From Palsa-459 sp035937595 (GTDB taxonomy: Bacteria > Actinomycetota > Acidimicrobiia > Acidimicrobiales > RAAP-2), in contig DASZHS010000053.1 of NCBI GenBank assembly GCA_035937595.1, forward strand, positions 1-33,249: a DNA stretch of 33,249 nucleotides. Reading direction: 5' to 3'. The first letter of the stretch is position 1; each line of letters opens with the position of its first letter. Below are positions 23,387 through 30,579 of the stretch, piece by piece. A program made the translations under genes and the position numbers. A model generated the notes under the pieces. That model was not told the DNA's origin and did not search any database. It worked only from the letters and a program-made list of their open reading frames with translations.

Positions 23387-24106
23387 ATGGTGGTTGTGCA
23401 GGAAGGCGGTTCCTCGGTGGCCGAGGACTTCGACGAGACGACGTCGCCGCCGGTTGCCTCCCACGTCGTGCGGTCACGGGGGGCCGCCACGATGGAGCGG
23501 GCGCTCAAGGTCGTCGGCCAGATCCTCGACGAGGGTGGCGAGGCGTCCCTGCGCCTGGCCGACGTCTCTCGGCGCTCCGGGGTCTCGATCGGCTCGCTCT
23601 ACCACCACTTCGAGAGCCGCGAGGGGCTGATCCGGGCCGCTCGCGAGCGTCAGTTCCTCCAGAGCCTCCCGACGGACGCCGATGACGTCGCCGACCTGCT
23701 CGCCACCGCCACGACGCCCGAGCAGTTCGCTGCCCGCCTCGAGCAGATCATCCGACGCACCCAGACGCCCGAGCGGGCGGCGAACCGCCTGCGCCGCGTC
23801 GAGCTGATCGGCGCGGCCGCCGCGAGGCCAGAGCTGCTCGAGGCGATCAGCGCCACCCAGACGATGGTGCTCGACGTGGGCGAGGCGCTGGGTGAGGCGT
23901 TCCGCGAGCGCGGCTGGCTCCGCGAGGGGGTCGAGCCGAGGTCGCTCGCCCTTTTCGTCCAGGCCGTCACGCTCGGCCGCGTGCTCGGCGACCTGGACCA
24001 GCGCGGCGTCGACCAGGAGTCGTGGGTGCGGCTCATCCTGCGCGCGCTCGACGGCATGCTCACCTTGGACCTCTCGACGCCGAGCGATCGGGCCGCCGAA
24101 GACTGA
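23387..24106 (+). CDS. TetR/AcrR-family transcriptional regulator
   Basis: The 239-residue protein has an N-terminal extension of about 35 residues, then a TetR DNA-binding domain (about 36-85) whose helix-turn-helix reads RLADVSRRSGVSIGSLYHHFESREGLI, and a helical ligand domain that I cannot assign to a known ligand class. The ATG follows an inverted repeat and a near-consensus -10. No Shine-Dalgarno sequence is seen, so a leaderless mRNA is possible. The gene faces away from the usp operon, 295 bases away. Its regulated target could be itself or the downstream beta-propeller gene; neither is shown. Confidence 0.92.
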   Translation: MVVVQEGGSSVAEDFDETTSPPVASHVVRSRGAATMERALKVVGQILDEGGEASLRLADVSRRSGVSIGSLYHHFESREGLIRAARERQFLQSLPTDADDVADLLATATTPEQFAARLEQIIRRTQTPERAANRLRRVELIGAAAARPELLEAISATQTMVLDVGEALGEAFRERGWLREGVEPRSLALFVQAVTLGRVLGDLDQRGVDQESWVRLILRALDGMLTLDLSTPSDRAAED

Positions 24107-24176
24107 GTTGTGGAGGAGTTGCGCGTCCGCAGCGACGTGCACCGCGGATTGCCGCGATCCAGTGGCGAGCGCGTTC

Positions 24177-24182
24177 TAGCGT
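24177..24182 (+). promoter_or_regulatory. -10 element (leaderless) of beta-propeller gene
   Basis: TAGCGT, then TGCTGC, then the GTG start at 24189. A small hairpin CGCGG-ATTG-CCGCG (24143-24156) lies near the expected -35 position. Confidence 0.6.
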
Positions 24183-24188
24183 TGCTGC

Positions 24189-25253
24189 GTGCGACGTCGC
24201 GACTCCTCGTTCCGCGCACCGAGTGTGGTCCGGCACCGGCTGCGAGCCCCGCTCGCCGGCGCTGCCGCCGTGACGCTGCTCGCTGCCACGGCGACGGCCG
24301 GCGCCGCGACGCCGCGAGCGCCGAGGGCGGCCACGCTCCACGTGGCGATCTCGGTCCCCTCCGTCCTGTACTCGAACGGACGGCAGGCCTGGGTCGCCAA
24401 CACCGGCAAGAGCTCGGTCCTCGAGCTGAGCGCGTCGAGCGGCCGCGAGCTCCTGAACGTCACGGGATCGAGGTTCCACCTCGACAACTCCGACGCCATC
24501 GTCCAGTACGGCAACGACGTCTGGGTCTCGAACGCGGCGAGCGATGCCGTCACCGAGTTCTACTCGAAGAGCGGTGCCTTGAAGCACGTCCTCAAGGGGC
24601 CGAAGTTCCACTTCGCCATCCCTGCGGCGATCGTGGTGGCGGACCAGCACGTGTTCGTGCTCGCCCAGACGGGCGACAAGATCACGGAGATCAACGAGCG
24701 CACGGGCCGCCTCGTCCGGTACCTCCAGGGTCCTCGCTATCACCTGGTTCGCGCGGTCGCCATGGTCCACGTCGGCAACGACGTCTGGGTCGCGAGCCAC
24801 GGGGGCTCGCTCACGGAGCTGAGCGCGGCGACCGGCGGCGTCATGCGCGTGATCACCGCGAGCGCGGCGCGCCTCGACGTACCCACCGCGATCGCCACGG
24901 ACGGCCGGTACCTCTTCGTCGCGAACCGCCACGGCAGCCACCTCAGCGTGCTGAGCGCGAGCACGGGCGCCTTCGTCCGCGTCATGACCTCCTCGCGGCT
25001 GCACCTCGACCGCATCACCTCGCTCGCGATCGTGCAAGGTCGGCTGTGGATGGCGAGCACCTGGACGCACGCGGCCTTCGTGGCGGGGATCCGCGTGTCG
25101 AGCGGCGCGCCCGTCGTCCTCTCGGCCCACGCGTACGGCTACCCCGCGGTCTTCGGCGACGGGCACCACGTCTGGGTCGTCGACCGGATCCAGAGCCGCG
25201 TCTCGGAGCTCGACGGCCGCACCGGCCGCGCGATCCACATCATCTCTCGGTAG
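24189..25253 (+). CDS. Secreted seven-blade beta-propeller repeat protein
   Basis: The 354-residue product has a basic N-terminus and a hydrophobic run (about 21-38, LAGAAAVTLLAATATAGA) consistent with a signal peptide. The rest is about seven repeats of 41-45 residues with the pattern VWVxNxxxxxVTEL-x-ASTG-x-x-R-x-L-x-G-x-x-FHL, as in NHL/YVTN-type propellers. No catalytic residues are apparent; such domains usually bind proteins or sugars. The GTG start is six bases after TAGCGT, so an exported protein is translated from a leaderless mRNA. The gene ends 12 bases before the convergent DUF4232 gene. Partner and ligand are unknown. Confidence 0.85.
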   Translation: MRRRDSSFRAPSVVRHRLRAPLAGAAAVTLLAATATAGAATPRAPRAATLHVAISVPSVLYSNGRQAWVANTGKSSVLELSASSGRELLNVTGSRFHLDNSDAIVQYGNDVWVSNAASDAVTEFYSKSGALKHVLKGPKFHFAIPAAIVVADQHVFVLAQTGDKITEINERTGRLVRYLQGPRYHLVRAVAMVHVGNDVWVASHGGSLTELSAATGGVMRVITASAARLDVPTAIATDGRYLFVANRHGSHLSVLSASTGAFVRVMTSSRLHLDRITSLAIVQGRLWMASTWTHAAFVAGIRVSSGAPVVLSAHAYGYPAVFGDGHHVWVVDRIQSRVSELDGRTGRAIHIISR

Positions 25254-25265
25254 TCGGGACCTCGA

Positions 25266-25844
25266 TCAGGGCGACTGGTTGCCCGTGCGGCCCAACACGA
25301 TCGGGTGGACCTCGAGGGCGGAGCACGACGACGTCTCGATCGCGAGGGTGGTCGCGGCGCTCGACCCGGGGACGCCGATCCGCAGTGCGCCATAGGGGGT
25401 GCACGTCGAGCTGCGCGACGCCGCGACGGCGAGGCCCTCGACGACCGCGGAGGCCACCGCGCCGGGCGCGAGCGTGACCACCGGCGGGTGCGCGACACCC
25501 GGCAGCAGCCCGCCCAGGTACCCCCGGGGTGCCCTCGGCAGCGCGACGATGGCGCGAGCCGAGACGGCGCTCGCGTCGGGGTAGCCGCGCAGCGTGCAGG
25601 TCGCGTGGCCTCTGTTCGTGAAGAGCAGCGCACCGCCGAAGTGTCCCCGACCTACGCCGAACTGGCCCACCGTGATCGCCACGGCACGCGCCGGGCACGG
25701 CGCCACCGCTGCGGAGGCGACGACGCCGCACGCCGCGAGCCCGACGGACCCCGACGATGTCAGCACGATTCCGATGGCCACGGTGCCGCGTCCTGCGATC
25801 ATCCTGGCGAGCCGCACGCGCGAATCAGAGCAAGGCGGCCTCAC
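25266..25844 (-). CDS. Exported DUF4232 protein, possible lipoprotein
   Basis: The 192-residue product has the actinobacterial DUF4232 pattern: a Cys near the start of the domain, GGALLFTNRGHATCTLRGYPDAS, and a late VPGSSAATTLAIETSSCSAL. The N-terminus holds a hydrophobic stretch ending LAACG, which is lipobox-like. An ATG at 25802 (MIAGRGTVAIG) would give a cleaner signal peptide of normal length and may be the true start; the GTG at 25844 adds 14 residues with an unusual early cysteine. Neither has a clear ribosome-binding site. DUF4232 proteins are exported and of unknown function. It is divergent from the CrtC/AttH-like gene. Confidence 0.8.
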   Translation of the reverse strand: MRPPCSDSRVRLARMIAGRGTVAIGIVLTSSGSVGLAACGVVASAAVAPCPARAVAITVGQFGVGRGHFGGALLFTNRGHATCTLRGYPDASAVSARAIVALPRAPRGYLGGLLPGVAHPPVVTLAPGAVASAVVEGLAVAASRSSTCTPYGALRIGVPGSSAATTLAIETSSCSALEVHPIVLGRTGNQSP

Positions 25845-25924
25845 GACGGGGCCACGGGCGCCACAACTTCGCGAGGTGGCACGCTGTGCCGGGCGCGGTC
25901 GACTCCGCGCGGGACGGGGACGCC

Positions 25925-26923
25925 ATGCCGATCGTTGACGCCATCCACGACCTCGGCCACACGATCGAGGGCGACGACGCGTGGAGTGAGTCCTACTACT
26001 TCAACGCGTTCGACCCGATCGCCGACGCCGGCTTCTTCACGCGGATCGGCGTGCGCCCGAACGAGGGCACCATCGACGTCGGGATGTCCGTGTGGCTGCC
26101 GGACGGGCGGCTGGCGGAGTACCGCCACCGCCGAGCAGAGCGAGGGATGGCCGACACGGTGCTCGAGGTCGGGGCCGTCCGCTACGAGATGCTCGAGGCG
26201 ATGACGACGTGGCGGATCACCCTCGATGCCGGGGTGCCCGCGCGGCCATGCCGCAGGTCGGCACCCGGCGACGGCGTCGTGCGACTCGCGCTGGACGCGC
26301 GGTTCGAGGCGCTGACCCCGGCGATCGGGACCGACGGACAGCGCAGCGGCGGACCGCGCTCGGCGGCGGCGGCTGCCGCGGCGCGGACCGTGGGCAAGGG
26401 TCACTTCGAGCAGGCCGGCGCCTGGAGGGGGCAGGTCGTCGTCGACGGGGTGCGGGTCGAGCTGGCAGCGGCGAAGGGCAACCGCGACCGCTCCTGGGGG
26501 CCGCGTCGGTGGGGTGGGCCGAGGATGTGGCGGTGGTTCTCCATCAACGTAGGTGACGACGTGCACTTCGGCGGCATCCGGCTCGGGACCGACGCCGGGG
26601 ACCTGCATCGCGGGTGGGTATGGGACGGCGAGCAGGCGTCGAGCGTGGCCGAGTGGCGCATCCGCACCGACGTGGAGGACGACGGGGTCACCCAGCGCGT
26701 GGTGCACCTCGAGGTCGAGGACAAGGCGAGCCGCACGTTCGCGCTTCGCGGCGACGTCCTTCGGGTCGCCGACATCGGACGAGCCGGCAGCACGCTGGTC
26801 AATGAGGGACTCGCGCGATGGACCTACGTCGATCCGCGGGGGGTCGAGCGCGTCGGCTACGGGATCTGCGAGTACCTGCACCAGCTCGACGCACTCGGCA
26901 CACCGCTCGTCGCCGTCGAGTAG
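25925..26923 (+). CDS. CrtC/AttH-like beta-barrel protein, unknown function
   Basis: I do not recognise a named enzyme. The 332-residue product is rich in beta strands and tryptophans and contains GNRDRSWGPRRW (about 186-197) followed by WRWFSINVGDDVHFGGIRL and HRGWVWDG. An RDRSWG motif followed by a tryptophan-rich strand is reminiscent of the AttH/CrtC lipocalin-like hydratases, and of uncharacterised proteins often found beside phosphotransferases (possibly the DUF7064/DUF7065 pair; recalled, not checked). No signal peptide is present. The ATG at 25925 is preferred over an upstream in-frame start because conservation-like sequence begins there. Its TAG stop overlaps the next GTG by one base (TAGTG), so the two proteins are probably made together. 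Confidence 0.7.
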   Translation: MPIVDAIHDLGHTIEGDDAWSESYYFNAFDPIADAGFFTRIGVRPNEGTIDVGMSVWLPDGRLAEYRHRRAERGMADTVLEVGAVRYEMLEAMTTWRITLDAGVPARPCRRSAPGDGVVRLALDARFEALTPAIGTDGQRSGGPRSAAAAAAARTVGKGHFEQAGAWRGQVVVDGVRVELAAAKGNRDRSWGPRRWGGPRMWRWFSINVGDDVHFGGIRLGTDAGDLHRGWVWDGEQASSVAEWRIRTDVEDDGVTQRVVHLEVEDKASRTFALRGDVLRVADIGRAGSTLVNEGLARWTYVDPRGVERVGYGICEYLHQLDALGTPLVAVE

Positions 26924-28290
26924 TGGACGCTGCGACCGAGGCGGCCCTCGCCCAGGCGGGCCGCGCCCTCGGCGGCACGGTGAGGCATCTCCGTCGGCTC
27001 TCGGGTGGCGCCTCGCGGCTCACCAGCGCCTTCGACCTCGAGGACGCGGGCGGTGCGGAGCGGCCGCTCATCCTCCAGGTGGATCGAGGCAATGGTCCCT
27101 CGACGGGCGGCGGCGTCGAGCTCGAGGCGCGACTCCTGCGCGCGGCGGAGGACGGTGGCGTCCCGGTCCCCCACGTCGTCGAGCTCGGGACGCTGCCCGG
27201 CGAGGAGCGCGGGTGGCTCGTGGTCGAGCGGCTGGACGGCGCGACGATCCCCCGCCGGATCCTGCGCGACCCCGAGTGGGTGACCGCGAGGGCGGCGCTC
27301 ACGGGGCAGTGCGCGGCCGCGCTCGCGAGAATCCACCGGATCGAGCCCGGCTCGATCGCGGGGCTCCCCTCGCGCGACCCGCTGAGCGAGTTCTCCGCGA
27401 TCCTCGACAGCGTGGACGAGGTCCGCCCGGTCCTCGAGCTCGGGATCCGCTGGCTCGAGGCGAACCCCCTCAGTTCGTCGCGGCGCGCGACGACAGTCCA
27501 CGGCGACTTCCGCATGGGCAACCTCTTGGTGGGACCGCAGGGGTTGCGTGCTGTCCTCGACTGGGAGCTGGCCCACGCGGGCGACGGCGCCGAGGACCTG
27601 GGGTGGCTCTGCGCGCGATCCTGGCGCTTCGGTGGCACCGGCCGCGTCGGCGGGTTCGGCGCACTGCCGGACCTCCTCGCCGCCTACGAGGCCGCTGGCG
27701 GCGCTCGCGTCTCCGAGCAGGACGTGTCGTGGTGGGAGGTCCACGCCGCGATCAAGTGGGCCGTGATCTGCGCGCTCCAAGCCGCCACCCACCTCCGTGG
27801 CGACGTGCGCTCGATGGAGCTGGCTGCGATCGGACGACGGATCTGCGAGGGGGAGTGGGACCTCCTGCTCCTGCTCGGGATGGCGCCAACCGTGCACGGC
27901 GACGCCGCGCGGCCGGCGAGTGCTCCCGCGCACGGCGCGGTCGCGCCCTTCGGCCGGCCGACCGCGGCTGAGTTGCTCGACGCCGTCCGAGAGCACCTGG
28001 AAGGAAGCACCCGGGGCGACGACGACGACGAGGGCGAGCGCTTTCGCGCCCGTATCGCCGGCAACCTGCTGCAGGTCGTCGCTCGCGAGCTCGAGCTCGG
28101 GCCCGCGATCGCCGCCGCGCACAACGCACGGCGCTCGCACCTCGGCTTCGAGGACGACGCTGCGCTCGCGGCCGCCATACGGTCGGGCGCCTTCGACGAC
28201 TCGCTCGCCGACGTGGGCGCGCTGCTCGCCGAGTCGACGCGCGACCAGCTCCTCGTGGCGAACCCGTCGCACCTCCAGACGCTGCCATGA
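26923..28290 (+). CDS. Phosphotransferase (APH family) fused to DUF6285
   Basis: Residues 1-330 form an aminoglycoside-phosphotransferase-like kinase with the catalytic VHGDFRMGN (H193, D195, N200) and metal-binding LDWELAHAGD (D213). Members near acyl-CoA genes act on small molecules or fatty-acid-like substrates rather than antibiotics. Residues about 345-455 match the DUF6285 pattern (PTAAELLDAVREHLEG, RIAGNLLQVVARELELGP, LLAESTRDQLLVANP), which is normally a separate small protein encoded beside such a kinase; here the two are joined by a short acidic linker. The GTG start overlaps the preceding stop by one base and fixes the start. The substrate is unknown, but coupling with the CrtC/AttH-like protein suggests a joint pathway. 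Confidence 0.85.
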   Translation: MDAATEAALAQAGRALGGTVRHLRRLSGGASRLTSAFDLEDAGGAERPLILQVDRGNGPSTGGGVELEARLLRAAEDGGVPVPHVVELGTLPGEERGWLVVERLDGATIPRRILRDPEWVTARAALTGQCAAALARIHRIEPGSIAGLPSRDPLSEFSAILDSVDEVRPVLELGIRWLEANPLSSSRRATTVHGDFRMGNLLVGPQGLRAVLDWELAHAGDGAEDLGWLCARSWRFGGTGRVGGFGALPDLLAAYEAAGGARVSEQDVSWWEVHAAIKWAVICALQAATHLRGDVRSMELAAIGRRICEGEWDLLLLLGMAPTVHGDAARPASAPAHGAVAPFGRPTAAELLDAVREHLEGSTRGDDDDEGERFRARIAGNLLQVVARELELGPAIAAAHNARRSHLGFEDDAALAAAIRSGAFDDSLADVGALLAESTRDQLLVANPSHLQTLP

Positions 28291-28308
28291 CCTCGCTCGC
28301 TCCGACCC

Positions 28309-28334
28309 TTCGGCGTGAGGGGCACCCCGCCGAA
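28309..28334 (+). terminator. Hairpin after phosphotransferase gene
   Basis: TTCGGCG (28309-28315) and CGCCGAA (28328-28334) form a perfect 7-pair stem, with an inner GGG/CCC able to extend it. It starts 18 bases after the stop. No T-run follows. Confidence 0.45.
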
Positions 28335-28475
28335 CCCTGATCGTGTCGTGGTGTGGTGCGGCGACGAGCGGCGCAGGCATGGTCTCGGCGACCGCCGCCA
28401 CATCCGAACAGACCGTGGCGGGTTCGGACGAGCGTCGCACGTGCCCGCCCGCCCCCGTGACGACATACTGAGCGG

Positions 28476-28886
28476 ATGCCGGCGTCGGCGCGCCGTCCGA
28501 GGGGCGCACCCCAGGTCATGCCCTACCTGTACTACCCCGACGCGACCGCGGCGCTCGCGTTCCTCGTGACGGCCTTCGGGTTCGAGGAGCTCACCGCGGT
28601 GCGTGACGAGGACGGCACGGTGTGGACCGCGCAGGTCTCCACCGGCGATGGCGTCGTGATGATCGGACCGGGGATGGCGGAGTTCGGCACTCGGGCGATG
28701 CCGGAGGGGGCCGCGGCGACGGCCCGCACCTTCGTATTCGTCGACGATCTGGACGACCACTACGGTCGCGCGCTGGCGTCTGGTGCCACGATCCTCACCG
28801 AGCCTGTGGCCCACGGTCCGAATCGGATCTATGTGGCCGGCGACCCGGGCGGACAGCAGTGGATCTTCGCCACGCCGCTCTCGTAG
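28476..28886 (+). CDS. VOC-superfamily (glyoxalase/bleomycin-resistance-like) protein
   Basis: The 136-residue product is a single vicinal-oxygen-chelate unit pair: MPYLYYPDATAALAFLVTAFGFEELTAVRDEDG at the N-terminus, and VFVDDLDDHYGRALASGATILTEPVAHG with YVAGDPGGQQWIFA at the C-terminus. The D-P-G-G-x-x-W ending is typical of the PhnB-like or glyoxalase-like group. Ligand and reaction are unknown. An ATG at 28518 (MPYLYYP) is an alternative start; I keep 28476 because CATACT, one mismatch from TANNNT, ends six bases before it, the leaderless spacing seen elsewhere. The gene stands alone between the phosphotransferase and a GNAT. Confidence 0.85.
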   Translation: MPASARRPRGAPQVMPYLYYPDATAALAFLVTAFGFEELTAVRDEDGTVWTAQVSTGDGVVMIGPGMAEFGTRAMPEGAAATARTFVFVDDLDDHYGRALASGATILTEPVAHGPNRIYVAGDPGGQQWIFATPLS

Positions 28887-28923
28887 CCGGAGCACCGCCG
28901 CTAGGACGAGACGGGTCGGCAGC

Positions 28924-29397
28924 GTGGGCGTGATCGGGCTCCGGATGGTCGAGGACGACGACCTCGACGCGCTCTTCGAGCAGATGCGCGACCCCGACTC
29001 GGTGCACGTGGCGGCCTTCACGGCTGCTGACCCGAGTGATCGCGGGGCGTTCGACGCGCACGTGGCGCGCGTCCGCGCCGCAGAGGAGAGCCTGCTTCGC
29101 GCGGTCACCTGCGACGACCAGCTCGTCGGCAGCATCGCGACCTACGTCGCTGACGGACGCACCGAGGTCACCTACTGGATCGATCGCTGGCACTGGGGCC
29201 ACGGCATCGCGACACGGGCGCTGGCGCTGCTCCTCGAGGAGGTCTCGGTGCGTCCCCTTCACGCACGAGCCGCGAGTGACAACACTCGATCGCTACGGGT
29301 CCTCAAGAGGAATGGCTTTCGACCGGTCGGCACGGAACGTTCCTTCGCCCCAGCGAGGCGCACGGTGATCGAGGAGACGATTCTACGGCTGCGCTAG
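28924..29397 (+). CDS. GNAT-family N-acetyltransferase (RimJ/RimL-like)
   Basis: The 157-residue product begins IGLRMVEDDDLDALFEQMRDPDSV, typical of RimJ/RimL-type acetyltransferases. It carries the acetyl-CoA-binding block YWIDRWHWGHGIATRALALLLEE and the closing ASDNTRSLRVLKRNGFRPVGTERSF, where the asparagine and RVLKRNGF segment are standard. The substrate, a protein N-terminus or a small molecule, is unknown. The GTG at 28924 is chosen for length; an ATG seven codons later is possible. No strong ribosome-binding site is visible (GACGAGACGGG upstream). It lies 37 bases after the VOC gene and is probably co-transcribed with it. Confidence 0.88.
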   Translation: MGVIGLRMVEDDDLDALFEQMRDPDSVHVAAFTAADPSDRGAFDAHVARVRAAEESLLRAVTCDDQLVGSIATYVADGRTEVTYWIDRWHWGHGIATRALALLLEEVSVRPLHARAASDNTRSLRVLKRNGFRPVGTERSFAPARRTVIEETILRLR

Positions 29398-29501
29398 GCG
29401 TCGAGAATCGGGACAGATAGATCAAAGATGTTCCACGTCATGGCACCCTTCGCCGCGACAAACGAGACCGCTGAGATCCCGTGCGCGGCGGCAGCGACGC
29501 A

Positions 29502-29565
29502 CCCAAATTGGGGGTGTCGGAGTGCATCCACGTTTGAGCGAGGCTCGAAGTTGGGCATTACCCAA
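29502..29565. repeat. Two CCCAA/TTGGG inverted repeats upstream of FnIII gene
   Basis: CCCAA-A-TTGGG (29502-29512) and TTGGG-CATTA-CCCAA (29551-29565) use the same half-site in opposite arrangement, 38 bases apart. The second covers the proposed -35. They could be two operator sites for one regulator. Confidence 0.4.
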
Positions 29566-29579
29566 GACGCCCATAGCCG
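29551..29579 (+). promoter_or_regulatory. Candidate promoter of FnIII secreted protein
   Basis: TTGGGC (29551-29556), 17 bases, TAGCCG (29574-29579). The predicted start lies near 29586, giving a 22-base leader containing AAGGAG. The match to consensus is modest. Confidence 0.4.
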
Positions 29580-29607
29580 GGCACCACGACACAAGGAGCG
29601 CCCGAAC

Positions 29608-30252
29608 ATGAACGTTGCCAAGATCGCCCGACGAAGTGCGGCTGCGTTGGCCATCTCGATGGTCGCAGCCCCGCTGCTCGCCTCCGCCTCGTACGCCGCG
29701 GGGTTGCCGCCCGCCCAGCCGACGATCACGTCGCTCACCTCGGCGAACCGTCAGGCGACCGCGACCTGGACCGAGACCAGCACCGGCCGGATCACCTTCA
29801 CCGCCACCGCAAAGTCGACCGGTCACCCCACGCGGTCCTGCCGGACCCGGGCCAAGAGCTGCAAGGTCGTCTCGCTGATCAACGGCGTGACCTACGAGGT
29901 CACGGTCGTCGGGCAGAACGCATCCGGCAAGTCCCCAGCGTCGGCCCCCATGTCGGTCACCATCGGTGCGCCGTCGGCACCGCTGTCCGTCCACGCCACG
30001 GCGGTCAAGGGTGGCACGGCCAACGTCAGGTGGGCACCGCCCAGCTCGAGCGGCATCAGCGCCATCACGGGCTACACCGCGTCGGCCAGCTCGAAGACGG
30101 ACGGCCCCTTCACCTGCGCCAGCAAGGGCGCGGCCAGGAGCTGCACGATCAGTGGGCTGACCAAGGGCAACGTGTACGCCATCACGGTCACGGCGACCAA
30201 CAAGTACGGCACGAGCCCTGCGTCGAAGCCTTTCTCCCTGACAGCGAAGTAG
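29608..30252 (+). CDS. Secreted protein with two fibronectin type III domains
   Basis: The 214-residue product has a classical signal peptide (basic NVAKIARRS, hydrophobic AAALAISMVAAPLLASA, cleavage near SYAAG at residue 31). Two FnIII domains follow, about 34-122 and 123-214, each ending in the typical YEVTVVGQNASGKSPAS or YAITVTATNKYGTSPAS strand pair. Each has one cysteine pair (CRTRAKSC; CASKGAARSC), which fits a disulfide outside the cell. No enzyme domain or cell-wall anchor is present, so it is probably a binding or structural exoprotein. AAGGAG 11 bases before the ATG decides the start against a longer in-frame frame. It begins a group of four secreted proteins. Confidence 0.85.
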   Translation: MNVAKIARRSAAALAISMVAAPLLASASYAAGLPPAQPTITSLTSANRQATATWTETSTGRITFTATAKSTGHPTRSCRTRAKSCKVVSLINGVTYEVTVVGQNASGKSPASAPMSVTIGAPSAPLSVHATAVKGGTANVRWAPPSSSGISAITGYTASASSKTDGPFTCASKGAARSCTISGLTKGNVYAITVTATNKYGTSPASKPFSLTAK

Positions 30253-30285
30253 ACGCACCACCGCGCGCGGCTCGACCGCACGCGA

Positions 30286-30331
30286 CCGGCCACCCAGTCA
30301 CTGGTCTTTGCACAAGGGACTGGGTGGCCGG
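30286..30331 (+). terminator. 14-pair hairpin after the FnIII gene
   Basis: CCGGCCACCCAGTC (30286-30299) and GACTGGGTGGCCGG (30318-30331) pair perfectly with an 18-base loop. It begins 34 bases after the stop. There is no T-run, and the loop is long for an intrinsic terminator, so it may instead be an mRNA-protecting structure. Confidence 0.6.
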
Positions 30332-30464
30332 CTGTAACCAGGGGATGACGCCCCCGAGCCGAGTGGCCCATCGGTCACGAGATGGCCGATGGCACCGTCG
30401 TGCGCCGAGCGCTCGAGACGATCCACCGATCGTCAACAATGAGTCGGGTCGCCAACAAAGGTTT

Positions 30465-30542
30465 GGGTCGTCGCCGCCGCGGGGCATCACAGAGGTTCGT
30501 GGGGCCAGGCAAGCAAGCCTCGCGTTAGATGGGCGGCGACCC
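30465..30542 (+). ncRNA. Structured 5' leader candidate of 30580 gene
   Basis: GGGTCG-TCG-CCGCC (30465-30478) can pair with GGCGGCGACCC (30532-30542), giving 11 pairs with a 3-base bulge. It encloses about 53 bases with an inner AGGC-AAGCAA-GCCT hairpin and a GTTAG segment. The 3' arm ends 27 bases before the ribosome-binding site. It matches no riboswitch class that I can recognise with confidence. Confidence 0.35.
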
Positions 30543-30579
30543 CTGCTCCTGGCGAGGGTCCGACAACATGGAGGATCGA

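Larger units (their letters stand above)
30253..30579. other. Intergenic region between two secreted-protein genes
   Basis: No gene is recognised in these 327 bases. The left part has a 14-pair hairpin (30286-30331). The right part has a long GGGTCG/CGACCC stem (30465-30542) immediately before the next gene. Confidence 0.7.

Noticed and set aside
30421..30579. c-di-GMP-I (GEMM) riboswitch
   Set aside because: Only a short 3' stretch resembles the consensus; the 5' half is missing, so it is kept only as an unassigned structured leader.
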